DNA of 35,434 bases from Candidatus Saccharicenans sp. (GTDB taxonomy: Bacteria > Acidobacteriota > Aminicenantia > Aminicenantales > Saccharicenantaceae), in the NCBI GenBank assembly GCA_030018265.1, contig JASEFX010000020.1:1-35434 (forward strand). The letters are read 5' to 3'. The position numbers and the translations under genes are program-made. The notes under the pieces are model-generated. The model saw nothing but the letters and a program-made list of their open reading frames with translations. It was not told the DNA's origin and did no database searches. How positions within the stretch are numbered: position 1 is the stretch's first letter; every line of letters begins with the position of its first letter. This document shows positions 1-6,536 of this stretch, piece after piece.

Positions 1-210
1 TATCGTGAAGTAGGCTCCCGTAGAAGAAATGTTCTCCAGGATAGTTTTTTTTCTGAATTGTTTTCCCTGAGGAAGTTGCCCTGCTATTTCTGCCGGAAGA
101 GGCAGCTCAAACCTCCATTCCCGGCGCCTGTTGACGGCCACAGGTGTGGCTGTTTTTCTGGCTGAAACCGATTTTTTCTTCCTGGCTTTGGTCTTGTTTT
201 TTTCAGTCAT
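1..210 (-). CDS. PilZ-domain protein, N-terminal part (runs off window)
   Basis: The ATG is at 210-208 and the frame stays open to the left edge, so about 70 residues are visible. The first 25 residues are rich in Lys, Arg, Ser and Thr and look disordered. They are followed by a PilZ-like start: an RRREWRFELPLP segment (RxxxR-type arginines) and then ENISSTGAYF, which fits the [D/N]xSxxG half of the c-di-GMP-binding signature. PilZ domains bind cyclic di-GMP and pass the signal on by protein contacts. The start lies 18 bases after the stop of the LuxR-type gene on the same strand, with GGAG in that gap, so the two are probably co-transcribed. Two further PilZ-like genes lie upstream on the same strand. 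The motif is visible; the ligand is inferred. The gene is cut by the window edge, not shown to be broken. Confidence 0.75.
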   Translation of the reverse strand, partial: MTEKNKTKARKKKSVSARKTATPVAVNRRREWRFELPLPAEIAGQLPQGKQFRKKTILENISSTGAYFTI

Positions 211-228
211 GGTTACTCTCTTTGCTCC

Positions 229-939
229 TTAAAATAAAGCAGAATTGATGGCATAGAGAGCCAGCTGCAACCGGCTGTGGGTGCCGAGTTTCGAATAAAT
301 GCTTTTAATGTGAGAGCGAACGGTATTCTTGCTGATAAACATTATTTTGGCTATTTCTTCGTTGCTCTTTCCCTGGCCGATTAACCTCAGCACCTGAAAT
401 TCCGTCGGTGTTAGCTGGTCGAGGGTGCTCTCTTTCATGTCCCGGCCGACGACCGAAATGATCCGGTCCATGATGGTCGACATTTTGTCCCTCGGCAGCC
501 AGATTTCTCCTTTGTTGACCACGCTGATGGCTTCCGGGAGCTGCTGGGCCGGGTCGTTAAGGTCAAAATATCCCCGGGCTCCGGCGTTGATCAGGTTGAT
601 AATTTCTTCATGAGAAGGGATGTTGCCAAGAAGCAACAGCTGAGTTTTAATCTGCGGCTTGATCACTTCTTTTATGGCTTTGCATATTTCTTTCAGGTGG
701 GGCAGCGGTTCCAGGTTGGCAAAGAGGATCACCTGGGGTTTCAGCTGCTTGATGGCTTCCATAAAATTTTCTATCGTGCCCCTTTCCACCGTGGCCACTT
801 CAATCCTTTTATCAGTTTCCAGCGCATTCAGGATTCCGGTCAGCAGCAGGTCTGACGGGCAGTATATCAGGACGGAAATTTTTTCGAGGCTGGCAGGTTC
901 CTTTTTGATGACTGCGGTTTTAACTTGTTTCTTAGGCAT
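229..939 (-). CDS. LuxR/NarL-type regulator with degenerate receiver domain
   Basis: This 236-residue protein has the layout of a NarL/FixJ response regulator. Residues about 20-150 form a receiver-like alpha/beta domain and residues about 174-236 a LuxR helix-turn-helix (LTPTEFQVLRLIGQGKSNEE, then FISKNTVRSHIKSIYSKLG), which binds DNA as a dimer. The receiver lacks its chemistry. The acidic pair near the N-terminus is replaced (VLIYCPSD), the phospho-acceptor position reads VILFANLE with Ala where Asp is expected, and the conserved Lys near GARGYFDLND is absent. Phosphorylation control is therefore unlikely, and the domain may sense a ligand or partner. AAGGGC before the ATG is a weak ribosome site. 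A TTGACA-N17-TAATAA promoter lies upstream, and a PilZ protein follows 18 bases downstream, which suggests a link to c-di-GMP signalling. Family assignment is firm; the signal is unknown. Confidence 0.88.
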   Translation of the reverse strand: MPKKQVKTAVIKKEPASLEKISVLIYCPSDLLLTGILNALETDKRIEVATVERGTIENFMEAIKQLKPQVILFANLEPLPHLKEICKAIKEVIKPQIKTQLLLLGNIPSHEEIINLINAGARGYFDLNDPAQQLPEAISVVNKGEIWLPRDKMSTIMDRIISVVGRDMKESTLDQLTPTEFQVLRLIGQGKSNEEIAKIMFISKNTVRSHIKSIYSKLGTHSRLQLALYAINSALF

Positions 940-977
940 GCCCTTTTACCCCTTGCATCGTAATCATCTAAAAAAAT

Positions 978-1006
978 TTATTAATACATTCAACCGGATG
1001 TGTCAA
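978..1006 (-). promoter_or_regulatory. Sigma70-type promoter for the LuxR-type regulator
   Basis: Read on the minus strand, TTGACA (1006-1001) is separated by 17 bases from TAATAA (983-978). The predicted transcription start is near 971, about 30 bases before the ATG at 939. It lies just after the terminator-like hairpin at 1071-1103. Confidence 0.65.
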
Positions 1007-1070
1007 GCAAAATAATTCAGACGGAGAGGTTATAAATTTTCCTGGAGTTAATTTTTCTGGCGCTGGAATC

Positions 1071-1103
1071 AAAAAAGAGCCAGACTTTTGGAAAGAAAAA
1101 GTC
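1071..1103 (-). terminator. Probable rho-independent terminator after the 1120-1515 gene
   Basis: On the minus strand a 7-bp stem (GACTTTT / AAAAGTC, 1103-1083, 7-base loop) is followed a few bases later by a run of six T (1076-1071). The stem is AT-rich, so it is a modest terminator. Its place, between one gene's stop and the next promoter, supports the call. Confidence 0.45.
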
Positions 1104-1119
1104 AACCGGGAAATATGAG

Positions 1120-1515
1120 TCAGCGGCTGGCCGTGGAAAGCGGCTGAAGTCTGTATTTCCTTCTCAGTTCAAGAGTTACCAGATGGCCACTCCGACCCTG
1201 ACCGTTGAGCTCGACCTTCTTTACTTCCCCGGAAATTTCCAGAAGCAGGGGGTGAATGAGCAGGGGAGTGGCCGGAATCTTCATACTCAGCCGCAGGATA
1301 CTGCCGATGCTGACGGGGGTTTTCAGATAAAAACGCGCCTCCCGCGCGCTGGCTTCGAGAAGTTCAGTCGTTTCTTTAAATTTTCGGCCGGAGGCGTTTT
1401 CCCCTTCAACCAAAGCCGGAAGGGAAAGCTCCAGCGGGAGCTCCCCCCTCCGATCTCCGGTTACGCCTTGGATGGAGGTTTTATTTATTAAATTGTCTGA
1501 AATACCGCTTCTCAT
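1120..1515 (-). CDS. PilZ-like protein with lost c-di-GMP motif
   Basis: This 131-residue protein resembles the gene products at 1-210 and 1685-2059. A variable N-terminus leads to DRRGELPLELSLPALVEG, then KETTELLEASAREARFYLKT, several beta strands, and a LVTLELRRKYRL end. The length and strand pattern fit a stand-alone PilZ beta barrel. However, the [D/N]xSxxG motif has become EASAREA and the RxxxR arginines are not cleanly kept, so c-di-GMP binding is doubtful. GGGAG lies four bases before the ATG. It is separated from the downstream LuxR gene by a hairpin and a promoter, and from the upstream paralogue by another hairpin, so it may be its own transcription unit. Assignment to PilZ rests on similarity to its neighbours, not on a full motif. 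Confidence 0.6.
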   Translation of the reverse strand: MRSGISDNLINKTSIQGVTGDRRGELPLELSLPALVEGENASGRKFKETTELLEASAREARFYLKTPVSIGSILRLSMKIPATPLLIHPLLLEISGEVKKVELNGQGRSGHLVTLELRRKYRLQPLSTASR

Positions 1516-1571
1516 TTCGCTCCCATTTTCTATGGATTAATTTAAATGGCAATCACTCCAGAGGATGAAAT

Positions 1572-1610
1572 AAAGGGTGATTTTCCGCTTGAAAAATCTC
1601 ACCTTTTTTA
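1572..1610. terminator. Hairpin with U-runs between two PilZ-like genes
   Basis: AAAGGGTGA plus TTTTC pairs with GAAAA plus TCACCTTT, with a small bulge, around a short loop. T-rich sequence follows on both strands (TTTTTT on plus, TTTATTTC on minus). Its position just after the stop of the 1685-2059 gene fits a terminator for that minus-strand gene. Confidence 0.5.
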
Positions 1611-1684
1611 ACCACGATGCTACTCTTCAATAGATAGACGTTCAGCTGTCATTTTTTTTCTCAGACCGGGCATAATGCGTATGA

Positions 1685-2059
1685 TCATAATTCTTCCCCG
1701 GCACCGATAAAATAACGGGAATCCAGCTCAAGGGTCACCCGGCGCAGCTCGCGGTTTCCGGCCACTGGCTCCGAATCCGTAACCCTGCCCTTTATAACCA
1801 GAGCCAGAGGTTGTCCTTCGGACAGTTTTGGAGGCAGATCGATGACCAGTTTCAGGACAGACTTGCGTTCGACCGGGGTTCGGAGCATAAAGCTCGCCCT
1901 TTCGCAGCTTATGGTGGTGAGACTGGAAACCTCCCTGAATTCCCGCCCCCGGGCGTCCAGTCCGGAAACGGTCATGGGTAGCGGGAGACTGAACTCCCTG
2001 GTTTCACCCCTGATCTCTTCCTTTCCTGGTATTCGTGATTTCCGGTTTCTGAGGTTCAT
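1685..2059 (-). CDS. PilZ-like protein, degenerate motif
   Basis: This 124-residue protein is a paralogue of the gene products at 1120-1515 and 1-210. The shared pattern is TREFSLPLPMTVSGLDARGR, then TISCERASFMLRTP, a run of beta strands (VLKLVIDLPP, LALVIKGRV) and RRVTLELDSRYFIG at the end. In the second PilZ motif the Ser is kept (TISCERA) but the Asn/Asp and Gly are not, so cyclic di-GMP binding is uncertain. AAGGAAG before the ATG at 2059 is a plausible ribosome site, and a TTGAAA-N17-TTAAAT promoter lies at 2129-2101. The short products of this set look like members of one signalling family that has expanded locally. No enzymatic residues are seen. Confidence 0.6.
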   Translation of the reverse strand: MNLRNRKSRIPGKEEIRGETREFSLPLPMTVSGLDARGREFREVSSLTTISCERASFMLRTPVERKSVLKLVIDLPPKLSEGQPLALVIKGRVTDSEPVAGNRELRRVTLELDSRYFIGAGEEL

Positions 2060-2100
2060 GGTTTCCGCTTCCTTTTTCTTAAAAACCCTGTTCGCCTGGG

Positions 2101-2129
2101 ATTTAATCAGCTACCGGAATTCTTTTCAA
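2101..2129 (-). promoter_or_regulatory. Candidate promoter for the 1685-2059 PilZ-like gene
   Basis: On the minus strand TTGAAA (2129-2124, one mismatch to consensus) is 17 bases from TTAAAT (2106-2101, two mismatches). A small hairpin (CATCC-TTCA-GGATG, 2131-2144) lies just upstream. Confidence 0.4.
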
Positions 2130-2209
2130 TCATCCTTCAGGATGAAAAAAAGGGTTAAAATATAATCACCCCCGGGTTTTACCCTGCCGCCGGACGCTCA
2201 CCCCGTTTC

Positions 2210-2238
2210 TTGACAAAAAATGACCGGCTGGATATTAT
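2210..2238 (+). promoter_or_regulatory. Strong sigma70-type promoter of proS
   Basis: TTGACA (2210-2215), a 17-base spacer and TATTAT (2233-2238) make a near-consensus promoter. The expected start of transcription is near 2245, followed at once by the GGAGGT ribosome site (2252-2257). This rules out translation from the in-frame TTG at 2210, which is itself part of the -35 box. Confidence 0.8.
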
Positions 2239-2266
2239 TAGCCAGAAAACTGGAGGTAGATTGAAG

Positions 2267-3715
2267 GTGAGCGAAGAAAGACTTGTAACTCAGATTACTC
2301 CGAAAAGCGAAGATTTTTCTCGCTGGTATCTTGACCTCATCCGCCGGGCAGAACTGGCTGATTATGCCCCGATGAAGGGGATGATGGTCATCAGACCCTA
2401 CGGATATGCCATCTGGGAAAACATTCAGAGGCTTCTGGACAGACGGATAAAAGCGCTCGGGCATGTGAATGCTTACTTCCCGCTCTTTATACCGGAAAGT
2501 TTTCTCAGGAAGGAAATGGAGCACCTTAAAGGCTTTGCCCCTGAAGTTGCCTGGGTGACTCATGGAGGAGACGACGAACTCGAAGAAAGGCTGGCTGTGC
2601 GGCCCACTTCCGAAGCGATCATAGGTTACATGTATTCAAAATGGATTCAGTCCTGGCGTGACCTGCCAATTTTAATAAATCAGTGGGCCAATGTGGTTCG
2701 CTGGGAAAAAGTTACCAGGCCTTTCCTGCGGACGACCGAATTTCTCTGGCAGGAAGGGCACACCGCTCACGAAACGCGGGAAGAAGCTCAGGAAGAGACC
2801 CTGCGCATCCTTGAAATGTACCGGGAGTTTGTGGAAAGCGAACTGGCCATTCCGGTGGTTCACGGCCGGAAAACCGATAGAGAAAAGTTCGCCGGAGCTG
2901 AAGCCACCTATGCTATTGAAGCGTTGATGTCTGACGGTAAAGCCCTGCAGATGGGAACCTCGCACAATCTCGGGCAGCACTTTGCCCGTGTTTTCGACAT
3001 CAAATTTGAAGACCGCAATCAAAAACTGCAGTATGTCTGGCAGACCTCCTGGGGAGTTTCTACCAGGTTGATCGGGGCTCTGGTGATGTCTCACGGGGAT
3101 GATAACGGTCTGGCCTTTCCGCCTCAGGTGGCTCCGATCCAGGTGATAATCGTGCCTATTTCCATAGGCAACTGGAAAGAAACTGTTCTGCCGGTAGCCA
3201 ATCAGGTTAAGGATGCGCTCGGCCGGGCCGGTTTCCGGGTGCATCTTGACGACCGGACCGAGCATACTCCCGGCTGGAAATTTGCTGAATGGGAGATGAG
3301 AGGAGTTCCTCTGCGGCTGGAAATAGGGCCCAGAGACGTGCAGAAAAATCAGGCGATCGCCGTGCGCCGGGATAGCAAGGAGAAAATCAGCCTGGACATA
3401 TCCGGTCTCGATAAAAAAGTGGAAGAAATGCTGACAGTCGTGCAGAAGGCGCTTTTCCAGAAGGCGCTTGATTTTCAGAGAGAAAACACGAGGGAAGCCG
3501 GGAATTACGAAGAATTCAAAAAAATCATCGAAGACAGGCGAGGCTTCATCAAAGCCTTCTGGTGCGGGAACGAGGAATGCGAGGCCAGAATCAAGGAAGA
3601 GACCATGGCCACCATCAGGGTGCTGCCGCTTGAACAACCGGCGCTGAAAGCGGAACGCTGCGTGTGCTGCGGAAAGGAAGCTGCCGCTCTGGCCTATTTT
3701 GCACGCTCTTATTGA
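2267..3715 (+). CDS. proS: Prolyl-tRNA synthetase, archaeal/eukaryotic type
   Basis: Charges tRNA-Pro with proline in the cytoplasm. The 482-residue length and lack of an editing insertion mark the short archaeal/eukaryotic-like form (ProS type 3), unlike the roughly 570-residue type common in bacteria. Visible class II features include the RPTSEAIIGYMYSKWIQSWR region, the TRPFLRTTEFLWQEGHTAH motif and the GTSHNLGQHFA motif. The C-terminal domain holds two Cys clusters (WCGNEEC and CVCC), expected to bind zinc, and ends in ARSY, the terminal Tyr typical of this type. The frame is open from 2210, but GGAGGT at 2252-2257 and the promoter at 2210-2238 point to GTG at 2267 (TTG at 2261 is the alternative). 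pcm follows after 55 bases and is probably co-transcribed. Confidence 0.95.
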   Translation: MSEERLVTQITPKSEDFSRWYLDLIRRAELADYAPMKGMMVIRPYGYAIWENIQRLLDRRIKALGHVNAYFPLFIPESFLRKEMEHLKGFAPEVAWVTHGGDDELEERLAVRPTSEAIIGYMYSKWIQSWRDLPILINQWANVVRWEKVTRPFLRTTEFLWQEGHTAHETREEAQEETLRILEMYREFVESELAIPVVHGRKTDREKFAGAEATYAIEALMSDGKALQMGTSHNLGQHFARVFDIKFEDRNQKLQYVWQTSWGVSTRLIGALVMSHGDDNGLAFPPQVAPIQVIIVPISIGNWKETVLPVANQVKDALGRAGFRVHLDDRTEHTPGWKFAEWEMRGVPLRLEIGPRDVQKNQAIAVRRDSKEKISLDISGLDKKVEEMLTVVQKALFQKALDFQRENTREAGNYEEFKKIIEDRRGFIKAFWCGNEECEARIKEETMATIRVLPLEQPALKAERCVCCGKEAAALAYFARSY

Positions 3716-3770
3716 AGCTTTTATATAGATAGAGTCAGATAGCGATAGCTTGCGGAAGCCAGGAGGGGGC

Positions 3771-4409
3771 GTGAACGAGGAGTCGGGTTATCTTAAGGCG
3801 AGAAGGGAGATGGTGGAAAACCAGATCCGCCGCCGCGGGATCACCGACGAAAAAGTTCTCCAGGCAATGCTCAAAGTTCCCCGCCATCTTTTTGTTCTCG
3901 AAAGCTGGCGCGAGCTGGCTTACAGCGATGAACCGCTGCCCATAGGCGAGGGGCAGACTATTTCCCAGCCTTACATCGTGGCTTACATGACTGCTGCCCT
4001 CAATCTGCAGAGCGATGAAAAAGTTCTGGAAATCGGCACGGGCTCCGGTTATCAGACAGCGATCTTAGCCGAAATTGTGGCAGAAGTTTACACGGTGGAA
4101 CTGATTCCGGAACTTTCCCGCCGGGCGCAGGCTGTTCTACAGGAACTCGGATATACAAAAATCCATTTCAGGATAGGGGACGGGACGCTCGGCTGGCCGG
4201 AATATGCTCCCTACGATGCCATTCTGGTGGCGGCCGCTCCGGCTTCAGTGCCTGTCCCACTGGTAGAGCAGCTGAAAGTTGGAGGAAGAATGATAATTCC
4301 AGTTGGAGTTGATTTTCAGGAATTGGTGCTGGTCACCAGAAAGAAAAAAGGCTGGGACGAAAAAAGATTGATCGGTGTTCGGTTTGTTCCGCTGATTACT
4401 GTCCATTGA
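3771..4409 (+). CDS. pcm: Protein-L-isoaspartate O-methyltransferase
   Basis: Methylates isoaspartyl residues in age-damaged proteins using S-adenosylmethionine, beginning their repair in the cytosol. The SAM-binding motif I is clear (VLEIGTGSGYQTAILAEI), preceded by the family motif GEGQTISQPYIVAYMT and followed by YTVELIPEL (motif post-I) and YDAILVAAA. The chosen start is the GTG at 3771, four bases after AGGAGG; the frame is also open from a TTG at 3750, which has no ribosome site. This gives 212 residues, normal for the family. It lies between proS and a DUF192 gene on the same strand with short gaps, so one transcript is likely. Nothing is missing. Confidence 0.94.
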   Translation: MNEESGYLKARREMVENQIRRRGITDEKVLQAMLKVPRHLFVLESWRELAYSDEPLPIGEGQTISQPYIVAYMTAALNLQSDEKVLEIGTGSGYQTAILAEIVAEVYTVELIPELSRRAQAVLQELGYTKIHFRIGDGTLGWPEYAPYDAILVAAAPASVPVPLVEQLKVGGRMIIPVGVDFQELVLVTRKKKGWDEKRLIGVRFVPLITVH

Positions 4410-4452
4410 AAGTTTTATGGTTTGGAGATAATCTAGTCCCGGGAGGAGAAAC

Positions 4453-4953
4453 TTGAAAATATCCGACCTGTTTACCAGAACCCTGCTGATAGCCTCTCTC
4501 GGACTGGCCCTGATAACTCAGGTGTTCTGCCAGTCAAACCGTCCCGACAGGTTTATTAAAGTTTATCTGCCGGGCGGAAAAGAAATTACCGCCGAGCTGG
4601 CTGTTACTCCGGCCGAACGGGCAAGGGGACTGATGTTAAGGGAAAAGCTTGAAGCTGATCAGGGTATGCTCTTCGTGTTTGAGGAAGAGGACCTGTATTC
4701 CTTCTGGATGAAAAACACTCTCATCCCGCTCGATATTATCTGGCTGAATTCTCACCAGCAGATCGTCCACATCGAAAAAAACGTTCCGCCCTGTCTGCGC
4801 GAGCCCTGCCCCAGTTATACTCCCCGTCAACCGGCGCTCTATGTGCTGGAACTTAAAGCCGGAGAGGCGGAAGCCAACAACCTTCAGCTTTATCAACGGG
4901 TATCTTTTATTCTGCCTGAATGGGTAAAGAAAAAAATCAGCAGGCGCGGATGA
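4453..4953 (+). CDS. Exported DUF192 family protein
   Basis: This 166-residue protein has an N-terminal signal segment (LLIASLGLALITQVFC; the Cys may be a lipid site, but the context is not a clean lipobox). The mature part carries the DUF192 signature: ERARGLMLREKLEADQGMLF, then FWMKNTLIPLDIIWLN, and a late YVLELKAGEAE stretch. The family is small, often secreted, and has no settled biochemical role. GGGAGGAG before the TTG at 4453 fixes the start. It ends 24 bases before the converging pseudopilin gene. It may share a transcript with proS and pcm, since the intergenic space is only 43 bases. Confidence 0.88.
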   Translation: MKISDLFTRTLLIASLGLALITQVFCQSNRPDRFIKVYLPGGKEITAELAVTPAERARGLMLREKLEADQGMLFVFEEEDLYSFWMKNTLIPLDIIWLNSHQQIVHIEKNVPPCLREPCPSYTPRQPALYVLELKAGEAEANNLQLYQRVSFILPEWVKKKISRRG

Positions 4954-4977
4954 TGGGTGGAAATTAAGCTCCCGGCT

Positions 4978-5583
4978 TCACTTTCCCGTCAGGTATATCA
5001 ATTCCGGTTTTTTGCCGGGTGCCTGTCCGTAATAAAAAAGCCAGCGGTGGTAATATTCTTCATCCATGTAAATCTTGATCGATTTCTGCTGTGAAGAGCT
5101 GACCACCCCGACGATGCGAGGAGCGCGAATTTTTTTTAGACTGTCTTCAGGAACTACCAGAAGTCTATCCACGGTGGCAGCGCCGACCGATTTTTCCTGC
5201 TGTTTTGCTGGTTGCCCGGATTCCGGAAGAAGCAGCAGATGCCATTTTCCGTCTTCAGCCATCGGGTCCTGGTAGAGTTTTCTCAGGCACCGTTCTTTGA
5301 CCAGTTCTTCGAGGGAAGAAGGATAGCTTCCAGGTTTTTTCTGCTGGTAAAGTCTTATGGCTTCAACATACTGACGGCCGCGAAAAATCAATTCTTCTTC
5401 TTTCTCCCGGCGGAGTTCTGTTTCCAGCACCGGAATGGCCACCAGCAGGCCGACCCCCATCAAGGCAATCGCAATCATGAGCAGGAGCAGGGTGTAACCT
5501 TTAGAAGGCTTTCTTGCAGAGAGAATAACTTCAGCGTTTCTGATTTCTTGTCGGGAATCAGTGAAAAAATGATTTGAACGCAT
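4978..5583 (-). CDS. Pseudopilin-like protein lacking Glu5
   Basis: This 201-residue protein has a prepilin leader: a charged N-terminus, then KPSKG before YTLLLLMIAIALMG, so prepilin peptidase should cut after Gly. The hydrophobic helix continues into LRREKEEELIFRGRQYVEAI, typical of type II secretion pseudopilins. A soluble C-terminal part has GKWHLLLLPESG and RIVGVVSS stretches and ends ELIYLTGK. Mature position 5, normally Glu, is Leu, as in some tip or minor pseudopilins. It is the last of three pseudopilin genes behind rpsO-pnp. Its start lies 14 bases after the previous stop, with only a weak ribosome site. It could be a minor subunit of a secretion or pilus machine encoded elsewhere. 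Confidence 0.8.
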   Translation of the reverse strand: MRSNHFFTDSRQEIRNAEVILSARKPSKGYTLLLLMIAIALMGVGLLVAIPVLETELRREKEEELIFRGRQYVEAIRLYQQKKPGSYPSSLEELVKERCLRKLYQDPMAEDGKWHLLLLPESGQPAKQQEKSVGAATVDRLLVVPEDSLKKIRAPRIVGVVSSSQQKSIKIYMDEEYYHRWLFYYGQAPGKKPELIYLTGK

Positions 5584-5597
5584 CGCCCGTGAGATTT

Positions 5598-6038
5598 CTA
5601 CCAGGTGTTGTAGAAGGTTCCGTCGAGAGCCCTGGCTTCCGAGCCGGATTTCACGTCAATTATCCCCAGGTTTTCACCCGGAATGTATTCATCAGCCGGC
5701 GGCATCTGCCTGATTTCCACCCAGGTTTCGTTAGAGCCGGTTATCGGGTCGACCGGAATGGCTTTCAGATATTTTTCCTCAACCAGCGCCTGCAGGCTCG
5801 GAGGATATCTGTGCTTATCCTGATAATACTGGTCAATCATCTTTCTCATGATGAACAGGTTCTCTTTGAGCACGGCTTCTTTTGCCCTCTTTACCGACAT
5901 CTGATACTGGGGAACGGCCACACCCAGAAGAATTCCGATTATGCTGAGGACGATGAGAATTTCTATAAGAGTAAACCCACGGATCGACCCCGGCTGGCCC
6001 GGGATGGTCGGATTACCAGTCCCGGTACCTGGTGCCAT
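5598..6038 (-). CDS. GspG-like pseudopilin
   Basis: The leader ends IRG before FTLIEILIVLSIIGILLG, a standard type IV prepilin cleavage site with Glu5, followed by QYQMSVKRAKEAVLKENLFI and YPPSLQALVEEKYLKAIPVD, the pattern of GspG-type major pseudopilins. The end (ALDGTFYNTW) matches that of the upstream paralogue (ALDGTRYRDW). The frame is open to an ATG at 6080, but that would overlap the upstream gene by 68 bases. The ATG at 6038 gives 146 residues and a 26-base overlap, and the leader is then a more usual length. It is the middle gene of three pseudopilins after pnp. It would be inserted in the inner membrane before assembly into a short pseudopilus. Confidence 0.86.
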   Translation of the reverse strand: MAPGTGTGNPTIPGQPGSIRGFTLIEILIVLSIIGILLGVAVPQYQMSVKRAKEAVLKENLFIMRKMIDQYYQDKHRYPPSLQALVEEKYLKAIPVDPITGSNETWVEIRQMPPADEYIPGENLGIIDVKSGSEARALDGTFYNTW

Positions 6039-6525
6039 CGAGCGCTTTTCCCTCGCTTCGAGTATAGACGTCATAAACATTCTGTCCCCCCCAGGTGTCA
6101 GAATCGGGTTTATCCTGATATGACCGCAGACCCCAGTCGCAGGAGTTGGTCATCGGGTCAAGAGGTATCCTTCTCAAAAATTTGACGGTAACCTTTTTCG
6201 TGGTTTTTCTGCCTGATTCGTCTGTAAATTCCTGCTCGATCTCCACGCCGTTGACCAGGGTTTCAAGGTCTGGCGGATAACCGAAGCTTTCCGGAGTGGT
6301 CTTGATCTTCTTCTCGTCAGCCAGTCTCTTGTATTCGTCTATGGCCTGGCGGATCATCCTCAAACTCTGCTGGAGCTGTATTTCTTTTTCTCTTTTGACG
6401 GCGGTTTCGATTACCGGAATGGCCACCGCGGTCAGGAGCGCCAGAATAGAGAGGGTAACCACCATTTCCAGAAGAGTAAACCCGGATGGATTTGTTTTCC
6501 GGAATTGGCCGACCGTCACGGTCAT
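6013..6525 (-). CDS. GspG-like pseudopilin with insertion
   Basis: This 170-residue protein begins with a short leader (MTVTVGQFRKTNPSG) cut before FTLLEMVVTLSILALLTAV, with Glu5 present. A helix with IQLQQSLRMIRQAIDEYKRL follows, then FGYPPDLETLVNG. After this comes a charged stretch with DESGRKTTKKVTVKF not found in the next paralogue, and then RRIPLDPMTNSCDWGLRSYQ. The C-terminus ALDGTRYRDW is shared with the 5598 gene product. The ATG is 11 bases after the pnp stop with no clear ribosome site, so translation may depend on coupling to pnp. As a probable major pseudopilin it would form the core of a pseudopilus. Duplication with the 5598 gene is likely. Confidence 0.87.
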   Translation of the reverse strand: MTVTVGQFRKTNPSGFTLLEMVVTLSILALLTAVAIPVIETAVKREKEIQLQQSLRMIRQAIDEYKRLADEKKIKTTPESFGYPPDLETLVNGVEIEQEFTDESGRKTTKKVTVKFLRRIPLDPMTNSCDWGLRSYQDKPDSDTWGGQNVYDVYTRSEGKALDGTRYRDW

Positions 6526-6536
6526 TGTATTAAAGC

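Noticed and set aside
2131-2144. Small hairpin CATCC-TTCA-GGATG as a terminator
   Set aside because: On the plus strand no gene precedes it, and on the minus strand it lies ahead of a promoter. Five base pairs are too few to judge.
2672-3637. Open frame of 321 codons on the minus strand
   Set aside because: Antisense to proS, with no family pattern; a shadow of the codon use of proS.
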